From positions 24,977,063-25,041,062 of the forward strand of contig CM036179.1 of NCBI GenBank assembly GCA_020631735.1: 64,000 nt of DNA, in the 5' to 3' direction. The DNA comes from Saccharum officinarum (taxonomy: Eukaryota; Streptophyta; Magnoliopsida; Poales; Poaceae). This document shows, piece by piece, positions 26,101 to 37,409 of the stretch. Every line of letters starts with the position of its first letter. The first letter of the stretch is position 1. The notes beneath the pieces are model-generated. The model saw nothing but the letters and a program-made list of their open reading frames with translations, did no database searches and was not told the origin of the DNA. A program made the position numbers and the translations under genes.

Positions 26101-26328
26101 AAGTGTCGTTAAAATTGCTAACAATCCGGTACAACACTCTCGCACCAAGCACATTGATATCCGCCATCACTTTCTAAGAGATCACGTTGCTAAAATGACA
26201 TATCACTAGAAGGTGTAAGAAGTGAAAATCAATTAGCGGATATCTTCACCAAACCTTTGGATGAGGCAACCTTTTGTAGGTTAAGAAGTGAACTCAATGT
26301 GCTTGATTCTAGTAACTTTAAAAAATGA
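23107..26328 (+). pseudogene. pol: Copia-A pol (protease, integrase, RT, RNase H), three frameshifts
   Basis: The protease begins near 23107 with the DSG active site at 23143-23151. A one-base shift near 23250 leads to the integrase frame (to 24752), with GAG-pre-integrase LGWLWHRRLAH, CSACQAGKQ, the DDE residues in HMDLFGP, RSDNGKEF and [11 protein letters not shown], and a C-terminal acidic linker. A shift near 24743 leads to the RT/RNase H frame 24833-26209, with KWVFRNKQD, the catalytic YVDD (about 25374) and the RNase H motifs STAEAEY and LLCDNES. A shift near 26195 affects only the last about 40 residues, which end at 26328. Breaks fall in or beside short runs. All catalytic residues are present. 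Confidence 0.92.
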
Positions 26329-26679
26329 GCGTGTGTTGTCCTTTGCATTGCATATGCATGGTTGTTGTTCTTGTCGTTTTCTCTTCGGTTAAGTTTTGAG
26401 CAACCTCTGTGTTCGTCCATGGATAGAGAGAGCATTTTGACGCTCCTAAAGGTTCAAAAACTCTATTGCGTGGCCATACGTTGCTCCTTGGGTGTTTATT
26501 GCCTATTTTCTTAAAAATAATACTAGCCTAAGGCAATCTATTTTAAAATTTTTTTTTGAGGGTTTGAGTGAGGTCTCTCATATCGTGTTCCAATTGGTGT
26601 TTATTTGTGTCTCTTTGAATTGGAACCTGATTGGGAGAAGTCGCGTCGTAGTTGGAACAAAGTAGGGCGAAGAACAGTC

Positions 26680-27015
26680 ACCGGACGCTGCACCGGACGC
26701 TGCACCGGACGCAGTGATGCTTCACCACCGCGTCCGGTCCCGGCGTCCAGCAGCGCGTCCGGTCATCCAGAAGACCAACTCCAGATCTTGTGATCGGACG
26801 CTGCACCGGACGCGCCTCTGTTGATCACCGCGTCCGGTCCCGGTTACCACCACCGCGTCCGGTCATTCGCGATTTTTTCCCAAACTTCCAACGACCGGAC
26901 TCTGACCGCGTCCGGTCAGTCCGCACCGGACGCGTCAGGTCACTCCAGGAGCTTACTGGAGTATGACCGGACGCTGCACCACCGCGTCCGGTCATATCGA
27001 CCACCGCGTCCGGTC
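26680..27015 (+). repeat. Internal array of CACCGCGTCCGGTC-type motifs in Copia-A
   Basis: About a dozen copies of CGCGTCCGGTC or its complement GACCGGACGC are scattered here between pol and the extra ORF. They resemble the motifs of the LTR, but the surrounding sequence is different, so this is not an LTR copy. The region 26330-26680 before it holds only the short non-coding link after pol. Confidence 0.85.
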
Positions 27016-27819
27016 ATCACGTGTCGCGCGGATCTAACCCCTTTTTAAAACCGTTCGTCCTCGGCCGGTTTTCTTTCACCCGCACGCGTTTCCGCCGCCG
27101 CCTTGCCCTAGTCGTCGTCTCGCCGTTTCCGCCGCCCCCTCACCATCTTCCCTGCCGCTGGCGACCTCCTGTCGTGCACGCGTCGCACCTTCCTCGCCCG
27201 CACGCGCTCGCCGCTCGCGCGCTGCTCGCTGCCGCACCGGCCGCTCCCGCGCCACCCGCAGCCGCACCCTCGCCCGACGATGCTGCGCCGCGCGCCACCG
27301 CCGCCGGCAAGCCGTCCAGCCTCGCCGTGCACCTCACCAGCAGTAGCCGTAGCTCCCCCGTGCCAACCCTAGCTCGTCTCTCATCCTTCGGCCGCTTTCC
27401 TCCTCTAGGTTTTGCCCTCTCCCCTGCCTAGGGTTTTGCCCTAACCCTAGGGTTAGTCGGACGATCGTTCGTCGACGAGTTTTGTCGCGCGTCGTCTTCT
27501 TCGCGAGAGCTCGTTCGGCGATTTCGGGAACCTCGCAATCTAGGTCACCTTACCCTGTCAGTCATCTCGACGATCCGAGGTAGCTTCACATTTTGATTCA
27601 TATCGTATCTCATATGCTTGCTATCTCTAGGATTCGTACCTTTTAGTTATATATGTGTTTATAGTAGATCTCTCTATTCTGTCTTTGCAGCGAGTCTGTT
27701 GTGTGTCAGGGTGAGATCAGTTTGCTAAATCCGAGGCCAAGCCTGCGGATACGGATTGAGGCCAAGCCTCTTGAGTGACAGTTCATCATCTTACAGAGGT
27801 TCTCAGTCACTGTGTCAGC
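27016..27819 (+). other. Leader of the extra ORF with a possible intron (27580-27690)
   Basis: GC-rich leader sequence follows the motif array, then AT-richer DNA. GTAGCTTCAC at 27580 and TCTTTGCAG ending at 27690 form a plausible plant GT-AG intron of 111 bp, T-rich before the acceptor. It lies about 130 bp upstream of the ATG at 27820. The layout resembles a 5' UTR of an internal transcript. An open frame at 27021-27431 is Pro/Ala-rich and I do not call it a gene. Confidence 0.4.
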
Positions 27820-30284
27820 ATGGTGCGTTGCAAGAACGCTGGTGGTGCTCCTGGTGACGGGAACGACAGTCCTCCTCGTCGGTCTGAGATTGCACGTGGA
27901 AAGCGTGTCAAGGTCTTGGCCAGAAAGAAGAAGAAGACACTCACAGAGGCAGAGATTGCTCAGGCCGTAGCAGATGCAGCAGAGCAGGCAGAGAGAGGTG
28001 GCAGGAGCAGTGGCATACGCATAGGCGAGCGTCGCTTTCATCTTGAAGGTCGACAGCTCGGCACAGAGGCCACTGAGGGCACTGAGGATACTAGAGCTGC
28101 AGAGGATATGTCAGTTGATCCACCCACAGAGACCACAGAGGCTCCAGAGGCTACAGCAGATACAGAGGAGCAGCCAGCTCAGTCTCCAGTACGTCGCCGC
28201 TCCACACGCGCCCGTACTCAGGTGTCTCCTAGGCCAGAGGGTCAGCGACGTGGAGCACGTCCTCCTCCCAGAGCTAGAGGTTCACCCCGGTCGAGCACTT
28301 TGACTTGAGGGGTGCTTCAGCACGTCAGGTGCAGGGGTTGAGGTTCGTGGAGGTCAGTCGGTGGTTTCCACCTGTGAGGGATCCCAGAGCTTCAGAAGGA
28401 TTCTATACCCCTCTTCAGGAGGATTTCTACAGAGCTCTAGTTGACAGCGGTATTGCTTTCCGACCACAGAGGGTCTGTCGACTTGAGTCACTAGTTGAGG
28501 TTGTGGGAGAGCAACTACGTCCGCACCTGTCCTTTCTGCCAGGCTTGTCAGATCTTCTTGGACGGACAGGTGCATACTGCGGCACATGGGTCAGAGAGTT
28601 TTATGCTTCACTATGGATTGATCCTGCCCATGATTTCATTCACTTTGCATTCCGAGGCCGCGATCACCGCCTATACAGCAGCAGAGTGCGGGAGATTCTC
28701 AGACTCCCAGCTTTTGACACAAAGATACATCAGCTATATTATGGTCAGACTCCTCCTCCGAGACGCCCTCACGGCGGGACAGTGCCACCTACAGACTTGG
28801 TTCGACCCTGCTTCCGTGAGCCTTTTGGCGAAGGGTCTCGACGCACGCCCGCCAGTTTGACACCACTGGCCAGAGTTTTGGATGCTATAGTTAGACGCAC
28901 TCTACTTCCCAGACTTGGCTACAGAGAGGGACTGACTCGGATGCAGCTATGGGTTGTTCACCACCTCCTCTCACAGACACAGTTTGATATATGGGATCTC
29001 ATACTTAGTGAGATGGAGGACACCATAGCTGAGGGCTTCAAGGGTAATCGTCAGCTGCCCTATGCACACTGGATCTGCTTCATTATCAGATCATCTATTC
29101 AGCTGCCAGCAGAGATCCGAGCTGAGATATCAGATACTACCACTGCTTTTCCTGAGTATGATATCCGTCAGCTTTGGACGTCAGTCACCAGAGATCAGGC
29201 CCCAGTGCCAGGACAGCGTGTGCGACCTGAGGTTCCTGAGACAGCAGCTGAGCAGGACGCCACAGTTGATGAGCTTGCAGAGGCAGAGCTTGCAGATCTT
29301 GACGCTCAGCCTGCTGATCTTCCTGAGGATGGGACATCTGACAGCACTGATGAGGACTACCAGCCCATCCCCAGGTACCGGTCTCCTCGGTCCCACGACC
29401 ACGAGGCCGGTGGCTCTGGTTCAGCCTCCCGCACAGACCCAGCCATGGTGGCAATTCTTGAGAGATTGACCCAGGCACAGGAGCAACAGCAACAGCAAAT
29501 ACAGCGACAGGCTCAGGACACAGCTGCAGCACTTGCACAGATTCAGGCTCGTCAGGACGAGTTTCAGCGTCAGCAGCTTGAGATCCAGAGGCAGCAAGTC
29601 GAAATGCAGCGACAGCAATATGAGATTCAGCGACAGACTGCAGCTAGTCAGCAGCAATACTTGGACCTCCTGCGCCACCTAGTCACGGTTGGGGTTCCTC
29701 CGCCTACTTCCGTCCTGACTTCTACTTTACCATCTTCTGATCCATCGAGTCAGGGACAGCCGGGTTTCCAGTTCACATCTCCACAGCAGCAGGTTCCCCA
29801 GTCTTTCCAGTCCCCGAGCTTCACTCCTATTCACACGGGGTTTACACCATCAGACCAGCCTCGCCCTCACCTCCTGACAGGCACATCTTTCGGTGATTTC
29901 AGTGCTACCTACAGCGAGTTGACTGGTCAGCCGACGCCCTCGCATACTACAGTTGCTACTTCTTCAGGGTTGTCAGCTTCAGAGACAGCTATTCCTCCAG
30001 TAACAGGGACTGGTACTACAGAGACTCTACCTTCGTCAGTTGCCTCCACAGATCCTCCTGCTACTGGCTCGCTACAGGCTCAGGTCACTCAGACGGATCC
30101 TATCATTACTACTACGACAGTACATGTTCCTGCCATTCAGACCCAGACAGTTACACAGCCACATGCTTCATCAGAGGGTCAGCCAGATAGCTCAGATTCC
30201 GAGGGCGATTCTCTACACTTCATGATTACTCTGCGCACCTCGGCACCCGACACGACTCCGTCTGTCCCCCCATCAGATCCTTAG
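27820..30284 (+). pseudogene. Copia-A additional ORF (SIRE 'aORF'/env-like position), one frameshift
   Basis: About 820 codons in two frames, 27820-28308 and 28305-30284, joined at a short C run (28285-28288). The N-part is basic (GKRVKVLARKKKK), then Glu/Thr/Pro-rich. The central part (about 28400-29200) has a globular look, with QEDFYRALVDSGIAF, WVREFYASLW and LWVVHHLLSQTQFDIWDLIL; it resembles the 'putative plant transposon protein' domain found in such elements. Then come a Gln-rich coiled coil (29450-29670) and a Pro/Thr/Ser/Gln-rich C-terminus. No transmembrane segment is convincing, so I do not support an envelope function. Role unknown; sense orientation and position after pol are typical of the lineage. 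Confidence 0.8.
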
Positions 30285-30721
30285 ATTAGTTTTTTCTTTG
30301 GCGCTTGATGCCAAAGGGGGAGGGAGAGTAGTTTCAGGGGGAGATTTGAGAGTTGTTTTTTCGTTTTTTCCTGTGTGCTACATTCATGCATCATGTTTAC
30401 TTTTCAGTCATTGCATTCGTGTGACATGTCGTTGTGAGATAAACCTTGAGTCTTAATGTTTTATCCTGTTAGTGTTATCTCTTGTCACCGTTGTTAATTA
30501 TAGCTCTAAGGTTGTGCTTCCGTGCCTTACTCTGATAAATTATGAGCTATATCCATTTGTGTACTAACGTTTTTGTCTTATCTTATGAGTACACTCTTTT
30601 GGCTTGGGACACATAAGCAATTCCTATCACTTCTCTGCTTATTGTTTGTTGCTTATGTGAACCATGCATGCTCAAAAACTTCAACTCCAATCTTTCATAT
30701 CTGAGTGTTGTCATCAATCAC

Positions 30722-30736
30722 CAAAAAGGGGGAGAT
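30722..30736 (+). promoter_or_regulatory. Copia-A polypurine tract
   Basis: CAAAAAGGGGGAGAT lies immediately before the 3' LTR; this is the plus-strand primer site. Confidence 0.9.
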
Positions 30737-32341
30737 TGAAAGCATCTAGGCCCCGAGGTTTGGTTTCGACAATTGATGACAACGCTTTATTACCATGACT
30801 AACGTGTGTTTTGCAGAAACTTTGGTAAGTTAGGTCATGGAGGTTTTAACTGCTTTGGGCACCATGGTATTCATGCCCCTTAATGGAAATCGTTTCGGTT
30901 TTCAAAAGAGTGACGTCAAGATTAAGGACGGTTAGTTCCGGATGTCGAGGTGTTGAGAGACATTTGGAATAGTCGTTAGGATCTTCGTTTTTCTCTTTTG
31001 GCCGTACTATAAAGGGGGGCATGAGCGGGTAGCTTGACCTAGGCAAGTCCTATGTTTAGGTGTGGTGCACACTTGTTAAACTTGGCGCTAGGCAGCTCTA
31101 GAATAGCTCAAAGTTCAGTTGGGAGCAACTTGGTTGAAGTTGTAACGCTTTTCGGAGAGTTTCGGGTCGTTTTCCCATGACCGGACGCGGTCCTCGGCAT
31201 GACCGGACGCGTCCGGTCAGTTCAGTTCCGCGGCTGGGGTTTCAGCTCTGAGCACCGGACGCGGTCCTCGCGAGGACCGGACGCGGTGGTCAGAAGTCAA
31301 CACGTGTCACTTAAGGGAAACACCCGATCGGACGCGACCTGGGTGTGATCGGCGCGTCCGGTCATAGTCCAGTAAGGTCCTGAGACGACCGGACGCGTCC
31401 GGTCATCACCGATCGGACGCGGTCGCGCGTCCGGTGCGAGTACAGTAAGCTCCACGCACGATCGGACGCGTCCGGTCACCCCTGACCGGTGCGTCCGGTC
31501 ATTTAGGTGTTTTTCGGTTTTTGACCGTTACGAGCGACCGGCGCGTCCGGTCAGTACGACCGGCGCGTCCGGTCAGCTCGAGTTTTGCTGAGTCAGCAGG
31601 TAACGGTTCGTTTCGTCTGTGGGGTGTATAAATACATCCCCTCCACCTCTTTTAGAGGTCTCTTGCTCATTTGATCAGCTGATAAACACCTTTGGAGTGC
31701 AAGGTAGTGCAAGAGCACTAGTGAGGATAGAGATTTGAGAATCAAAGCTTGAGAGTTCCTCACTAGCGATTAGAGAGTAACAAGTGTGCATCCACTTTCT
31801 CATTTAGGCTCGTAGTGGTCAAGTGAGAGTTCTAGCTTGTTACTCTTGGTGATCGCCATCACCTAGACGGCTTGGTGATGATTGGGAGTTTGGTGTTCAT
31901 CCGGCGGAGCTTGTGGATGACCCAACTCATCTTGTGAGCGGTTGTGGGTGATTCACCGCGACGGAGTGTCGAAGAATCAACCCGTAGAGAGCACTTGATC
32001 CTTGCGCGGATCAAGAGGGAGCGACACCCTTGCGCGGGTGCTCCAACGAGGACTAGTGGGGAGTGGCGACGCTCCGATACCTCGGAAAAACATCGCCGTG
32101 TTCCTTGCCCCTTTACATTCAAGCATTTACTTTCTCGTATTTACTTACATTGCTTGTTTACATTCCTAGACTTGCCATGCTAGACTAGGATTGGAAACTA
32201 GGGTGCAAAACTTTGTATCGGTAGACTCTCTAGGAACACAAGTAGACACTAGGGGTGAATTCCAGCTTGTAGGATTTATTCCTTGCATTTATTTTTAGAA
32301 AAGCCCAATTCACCCCCCTCTTGGGCATCTTGATCCTTTCA
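30737..32341 (+). repeat. Copia-A 3' LTR
   Basis: Nearly identical to the 5' LTR, with a few substitutions and 1-2 bp indels (for example CCCCCACC against CCCCTCCACC near the TATA box). It ends GATCCTTTCA and is followed by CATTAAATATAGAT of the MITE target. Confidence 0.95.
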
Positions 32342-32520
32342 CATTAAATATAGATAAAAAATAAAACTAATTACACAGTTTAGACGAATTGGACGAGACG
32401 AATCTTTTAAGCCTAATTAGACCATGATTGGACAATATTTGACAAATAACAACAAAAATAACTACAGTGCTATTTTGCAAAAAAATTTTGCATCTAAACC
32501 AGCCATAAACCGGCCCTATG
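32342..32520. mobile_element. Right part of the MITE into which Copia-A inserted
   Basis: It starts at the family core ATTAAATATAGATAAA, continues GACGAGACGAATCTTTTAAG and CTACAGTGCTATTTTGCAAA, and ends near TAAACCAGCCATAAACCGGC, the complement of the left end. It pairs with 18836-18994. Confidence 0.65.
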
Positions 32521-33115
32521 CTGCGCGTAATCAGATTTTTGGTGTGGACACTTTTATGATGCGCGTAATCAGAATTTTCTTTTGGTGTACGACACTGTTG
32601 GCAGGCAGTGCCGAGTGCGAGGTGGCAACTCTGCCACAGTTTCAGAGTTGTTTTGTAGGGTAATAAAAATTTAGAATTTGGAACGCAGCTAAATCAGACC
32701 TTAGTAAGATTAACAGCTAAAATTAGACTGAGATTGTGTTTGATGTCTAGCTAATAGTAAAGCCGTCCTTGGCTTTTTAGGCACATAGTTTTTGCTATGC
32801 ATATACATATATGCTATGTTTAGATGCATAGCTAATGTTATATATATCTACAAAAGTCCAAACAACTTATAATTTGAGTGGATGGAGTAGTTGTTAGCTA
32901 GGTTGCCTTATTATCTGCCGCACAGCAAACAATTAGCTGTTAGCTAGTTGTTTTATTATCTACCGCTTAGCTAACAATTAGCCGGTACTTGCTTGTCTCT
33001 CGCTAAGGCGAACCAATAGCACCCAATGTTTAGCTAGTTAATACAGTAGTTGTAATATTTTAGCTATCTATTAGCTTAGTGGTGTTTGGATCTGGTAGTT
33101 GAAATAGCCACCTAA
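32521..33115. other. AT-rich intergenic DNA with TTAGCTA-type repeats
   Basis: No gene is present. GCGCGTAATCAGA is repeated at 32523 and 32561. From 32730 on, short phrases such as GTTAGCTAGTTG and AACAATTAGC recur, typical of hAT-like grass MITE debris. Confidence 0.45.
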
Positions 33116-33557
33116 GACCCTGCTTGGATCCAATAGCATACAATAGTTAGCTGGTTAATATAGCAGCTAATATTAGCTAACTAACTATTTGCTGGCTATC
33201 TATTAGCTTGGTGCAGTTTAGATATACTCGCTAAAAGGTTAAGTAGATGCGTTGGTGGCTTTTTCTTTCTATAATGTCTTTCTTTTTCTATTTGTTACTG
33301 GCAGGGGCGTGAATGGACGCATCGGTGGTTTTTCTCTCTCTCTAATGTCCTTCCTTTTCTATTTGTTAATTCGTAGGGCGTGTGAACAGAGGTAGACGGG
33401 AGAGTGAAACAATCCTTTTGCATTCTATTTGTTTCTAGCATTAACTTTGTTTGGATAGTTAGCGAGCCAATTGTTAGCTATATGTCCATTTAAATCTATT
33501 CGAGCTAATTTATAGAAACTAAGTATTAGTTGGGTGGAAGTGGAACCAAACAAAGCC
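33116..33557. mobile_element. hAT/Tourist-like MITE (candidate)
   Basis: The left end GACCCTGCTTGGATCCAATA and the right end, reverse complemented GGCTTTGTTTGGTTCCACTT, are imperfect inverted repeats. The interior is rich in TAGCTA and AACTA. Confidence 0.45.
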
Positions 33558-34246
33558 TAACACATCTTAAATTTAATAGTTAGTGGTATCTCACGGAGAG
33601 CCTACGTGAAAGAGAGAGGATAGGTGAAATAGTACTTGCCTTTGTTTTTAGTTCGCTAGACACCAATGGTCTATAAGAACGTTGGGTCACAAGGCATATG
33701 ATCTCCTGGAGCAACTTTGTCTATCCTTTGTTCGTAAATTTATTTTATAGCAGTTCGTTTTAAATTGTAAGATGATTTGATTTCCAGTATATAGCTTTTT
33801 ACATCATACATTATATAACTAGATATATAGCCAAAAATATATTTTTGACTTACAATTTAGAATGAAGTACCTAGACTCTGTTTGGATCCTATTGTATAAG
33901 GTACAGTTGGCTAAAGTTAAACACTAAAACTTTATATGACTTTAGCTTACTTATGTGGTCTAAAATTTTTATAAGATTGGCTGAACTTTAAACAACACTT
34001 TATACCTCCTGTTTGAAGCTAAGAGCTAAAGTGTTTTGTGAAAATACTTGTTCATTTTCTGATAAGTGATTTCGGTGAAGGAGCAGAACATGAAGCATGT
34101 GAGTCAAAGTGATTGCAGCGGTGATTGAATTAAGAGCAGCGTGGACATGAGAAGAGCTGACTTTTTCAGGCTCTCAATAAACGAAGAAGTGATATTTTAT
34201 TAAAATGTTTGGCAGAAATCCACGAAATCTGCTTTGGAGAAGCTGA
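33558..34246. other. Intergenic, MITE fragments only
   Basis: A one-ended MITE start (ACTCTGTTTGGATCCTATTG) is at 33874. No coding sequence was recognised. Confidence 0.4.
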
Positions 34247-34573
34247 GGCCCTGTTTAGTTCACACCAAAAAAAAATTTCCACCTCATCACATCGAATGTT
34301 TGGACACATGCATGAAACATTAAATGTAGATAAAAAAACAAATTGCACAATTTGCATGAAAATTGCGAGACGAATCTTTAAGCCTAATTAATCCATAATT
34401 AGCCATAATTATTACAGTACACACAAGTGATTAATTAGGCTTAATAAATTCATCTCGCGGTTTTCAGGCGAGCTATGTAATTAGTTTTTTTTATTAGTAT
34501 CCGAATACCCCTTCCGACATCTCATAAAACATCCGACGTGACACTCAAAAACTTTTCACGAACGAACTAAGGC
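34247..34573. mobile_element. MITE A (GGCCCTGTTTAGTTC family)
   Basis: The ends GGCCCTGTTTAGTTCAC and GAACTAAGGCC are inverted. The interior has CACATCGAATGTTTGGACAC and near-palindromic GCCTAATTA blocks. It abuts MITE B directly. Confidence 0.75.
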
Positions 34574-34860
34574 CTTGTTTAGTTTCTCCCAAAAAAAATT
34601 TCATCCCGTCACATCGGATGTTTGGACACATGCATGAAGTATTAAATGTAGACGAAAAAATAACTAATTACATAGATTGCGATAAAATTGAGAGACGAAT
34701 TTTTAAGCCTAATTAATCAATGATTTGACAATGTTGTGCTACAATAAACATGTGCTAATGACAGATTAATTAGGCCTAATAAATTCGTCTCGTGGTTTCC
34801 AGACGAGTTATGTAATTAGTTTTTTTTATTAGTATCCGAACACCCTTCCGACATCTCTAG
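34571..34860. mobile_element. MITE B (same family), right end lost
   Basis: Starts GGCCTTGTTTAGTTTCTCCC. It matches MITE A closely up to CCTTCCGACATCTC, where MITE C begins, so its right terminus is missing. Confidence 0.7.
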
Positions 34861-35158
34861 GGAGTGTTTAGTTCCTGGGTGAAAAATTTTGTGGTGTCAC
34901 ATCAGATATTTTTAGGGAGTGTTTAGTTCCTAAGGTGAAAAATTTTGTGGTGTCACATCAGATGTTTCATGGGATGTCGGAACGGGTGTTCGGATCCTAA
35001 TGTCATATCATGGATTTATTAGGCTTAAAAAATTTGTCTCGTAAATTTATCGCAATCTGTATAATTAGTTATTTTTTCGTCTATATTTAATACTTCATGC
35101 ATGTATCAAACATCCGATGTAACGAGATGAATTTTTTTTTGAGAGAAACTAAACACCC
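34861..35158. mobile_element. MITE C (same family) with duplicated left end
   Basis: The first 55 bp (GGAGTGTTTAGTTCCTGGGT..) occur twice, at 34861 and 34917. The full element then runs to GAGAAACTAAACACCCT. The partial tandem repeat suggests slippage or an abortive insertion. Confidence 0.7.
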
Positions 35159-35276
35159 TAAGAGTGGAGGGTCAAAGTTGGCACAGTGAAAGCGGTAACA
35201 TGATGCAAAGCAAATGTATTGATGTTGATGGATAAATGTGGGTAGCTCAAGCAAATGTAACATTTAGGCCCTGTTT

Positions 35277-35587
35277 GGTATGAATATGTTAAAGTTTAAC
35301 TCCCATCACATTAATGTTTCTTTAAATACATGGAGTATTAAATGTAGACTAATTGCATATATGTCGGCATAGATTAGGAGTAATTTACGAGACGAATCTA
35401 TTAAGCTTAATTAGTTTAAGATTAAAAACTTTTTGTCAAATAAGACGAAAGTACTACAGTGTTAGTGTTAGTTAAACTTTAACTCCTCCAATCTAATACC
35501 CCTCAATGCTTCGTACATATGTTTAAAAATTTGATGTGATAGACAGAGGTAAAAAAAAATTGGAATTCGGTAGGGCAGAACCAGGCC
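35277..35587. mobile_element. MITE D (GGCCCTGTTTGGTA family)
   Basis: The ends GGCCCTGTTTGGTATGAA and GGTAGGGCAGAACCAGGCC are inverted. The core contains GACGAATCTATTAAGC and CTACAGTGTTAG. Confidence 0.7.
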
Positions 35588-35599
35588 TCAGCTACAAGG

Positions 35600-36130
35600 A
35601 GCAGTAGCACCTCTTGCAATAAATGGTGGGAGTGGCCGAGACGAGAGTGAGGTGAGGTGTCATGTGCCCATGCGGGTCACAGTACTCCACTCCTACTGCT
35701 CCTAGCTGCTCTGGAGCGGACAAGCTGTCCTGCAGCAGTCCAGGTCGACTGGATGGAGGGGCCCACCGGCCGGCCGGTCGCTGTCACGCTGCCGATACCT
35801 GAGGCCTGCAGGCGTGATGATCGCCTGCGGCCACGCCACCGCCCACCGTCCTGTTGGAGTTGTTCCAAAATGACTGCAAGATATAAGTCGAGTTTCTGAC
35901 GGAATGAAGCGGAGGCCCGTAGAAGCCGAAGGCTGGTTACGGTACATATATACCCTTGCTAAGGTTTTTTGGAGACTTAATTCTCTTGTAAGCAGCCATA
36001 GGCGTGTAACCCAAACTCTTGAGATAGTGAGATTGTTGCTGGCTGGTGTCCATGGTTTTTTCCCTTTACATTAGAGGGGTTTTTCACTTTAAATCATATG
36101 TCTTCGCTATGATTAATTTCGGTTTTATTT
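35600..36130. other. Intergenic, no gene recognised
   Basis: A moderately GC-rich patch (35640-35870) holds short open frames on both strands without domains. The rest is AT-rich. Confidence 0.4.
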
Positions 36131-36134
36131 CATA

Positions 36135-36376
36135 GGCTGTGTTTACTTAAAAAAAATACTGTGCAAACAAAAGATTTCTCGTCACATCAAATTTGTGATA
36201 TATGCATGGAGTACTAAATGTAGATGAAATCAAAAACTAATTGTACATCTTGGTTGTACTTTGCGAGACGAACGTTTTGAACCTAATTAGTCAACGGTTG
36301 GACACTATTTACCAAATAAAGCCAAAACATGCTACAGTACTTTTTTTTACACCTTTTCACGGAACTAAACACACCC
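36135..36376. mobile_element. MITE E (CATGGAGTACTAAATGTAGA family)
   Basis: Ends GGCTGTGTTTACTTAAAA and GGAACTAAACACACCC. The core is shared with MITEs G-K: TGCATGGAGTACTAAATGTA, GCGAGACGAACGTTTTGA and CTACAGTA. Confidence 0.75.
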
Positions 36377-36756
36377 ATATTGGATATGTCGTTCATAACA
36401 CGTCCTCCACTGGCTGGGCCACTGACAGCCAGCCATCCGGACGCGACAGCACCAGAGCAGGTCTCGTCGTTCGTCTCTCTCATCAGCCTGCGCGCCTCGG
36501 CCTTCCGGCCATAGGCCTTGTCACCCCGAGTTCTATAGTATTTTTTTGTTTTTTAGTTAAAAAATTATTTAAAAATTGATTAATTAAACTCTCGCAAAGT
36601 ACAACAATACTGCCGAGCCTGACTGCGCTTGCCTCCGGCTCTCTGCTCTCTGCTCTCCTCTGCTGCAGTGGTCAGAGGTGTCTTTTGACCGTTCCTCGAT
36701 CGCCGTCCTCTCTCCCTCTCGTCGTCGGCAAGACGGAAACACAACACAACATCCGC

Positions 36757-36968
36757 GGTTGTGTTCATTAGTTAAAAAGTTAATGTAGTATCTTTCGTTG
36801 TTATTTAGTAAAATTTGTCTAATTATAGATTAACTAGGGTTAAAAGATTCATCCCGACATTTACAGACAAATTATGTAATTAGTTATCTTTTTACCTACA
36901 TTTAATGCTCCATGCATGCATCGAAAGATTTGATGTGATGGGTGGAAGAGGAAATATTTTGGGTTGGG
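36757..36968. mobile_element. MITE F (same family, opposite orientation)
   Basis: Contains the complement core TACATTTAATGCTCCATGCA and GATTTGATGTGATGGGTGGA. Termini are degraded. Confidence 0.6.
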
Positions 36969-37160
36969 AGGGGAAAGTGAACAACGCCCGTGTCATCGTC
37001 CTCATCCACCCCGTCCACCCCGTACCCCCAACAACAGTCAACGACAGTGGCAGCTTTGCCCTGCCTCCCGTCCACTCGGTTCCCGTAGCACACGTAGGAT
37101 AGGAGTAACAGGCGTTACAGCCATCAACCGTCTTTCTATAATAAAAAATAAAATACCTAA

Positions 37161-37406
37161 GGGCTGTTTTGCATTATCGAGAGGTTGCCTGGCACGGGCA
37201 AAATCTTGGGGTGTTTGGTTCCCCGCCACACTTAATTTGTGGCACGCTACACGACACAGGTTGGTGTTTGGTTCGTTCGTAACGTTCGGCCGCCACATAA
37301 TTTCTCAGTGCAAAAGCCGCCACAAACTATAGCGCACATATTTGTCACCGCCGCCACAACTTGCCACAGCTGCGCGTGGCTAGGCATGGCCCGAACCAAA
37401 CAGCCC
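37161..37406. mobile_element. MITE with GGGCTGTTT ends
   Basis: The left end GGGCTGTTTTGC and the right end CGAACCAAACAGCCC are inverted. The interior is unusually GC-rich with CCGCCACA repeats. Low coding potential. Confidence 0.5.
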
Positions 37407-37409
37407 CCT

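Larger units (their letters stand above)
19095..32341 (+). mobile_element. Copia-A: Maximus/SIRE-type Ty1-copia retrotransposon
   Basis: A 13.2-kb element with two LTRs (19095-20692 and 30737-32341), PBS, gag with two zinc knuckles, protease, integrase, RT and RNase H in copia order, an extra ORF downstream of pol, and a polypurine tract. Large LTRs, large coiled-coil gag and the extra 3' ORF place it in the Maximus/SIRE lineage. The LTRs differ at only about ten sites by eye, so insertion is recent. Coding frames are interrupted by about six single-base shifts. The TSD cannot be checked because the left flank is the N gap. Confidence 0.93.

Noticed and set aside
27021..27431. 136-residue open frame between pol and the extra ORF of Copia-A
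   Set aside because: Pro/Ala-rich, GC-driven, no domain; better seen as leader sequence.
30284..30305. Envelope glycoprotein in the extra ORF of Copia-A
   Set aside because: No signal peptide, convincing transmembrane helix or cysteine pattern is seen in 27820-30284; the composition suggests a coiled-coil protein.
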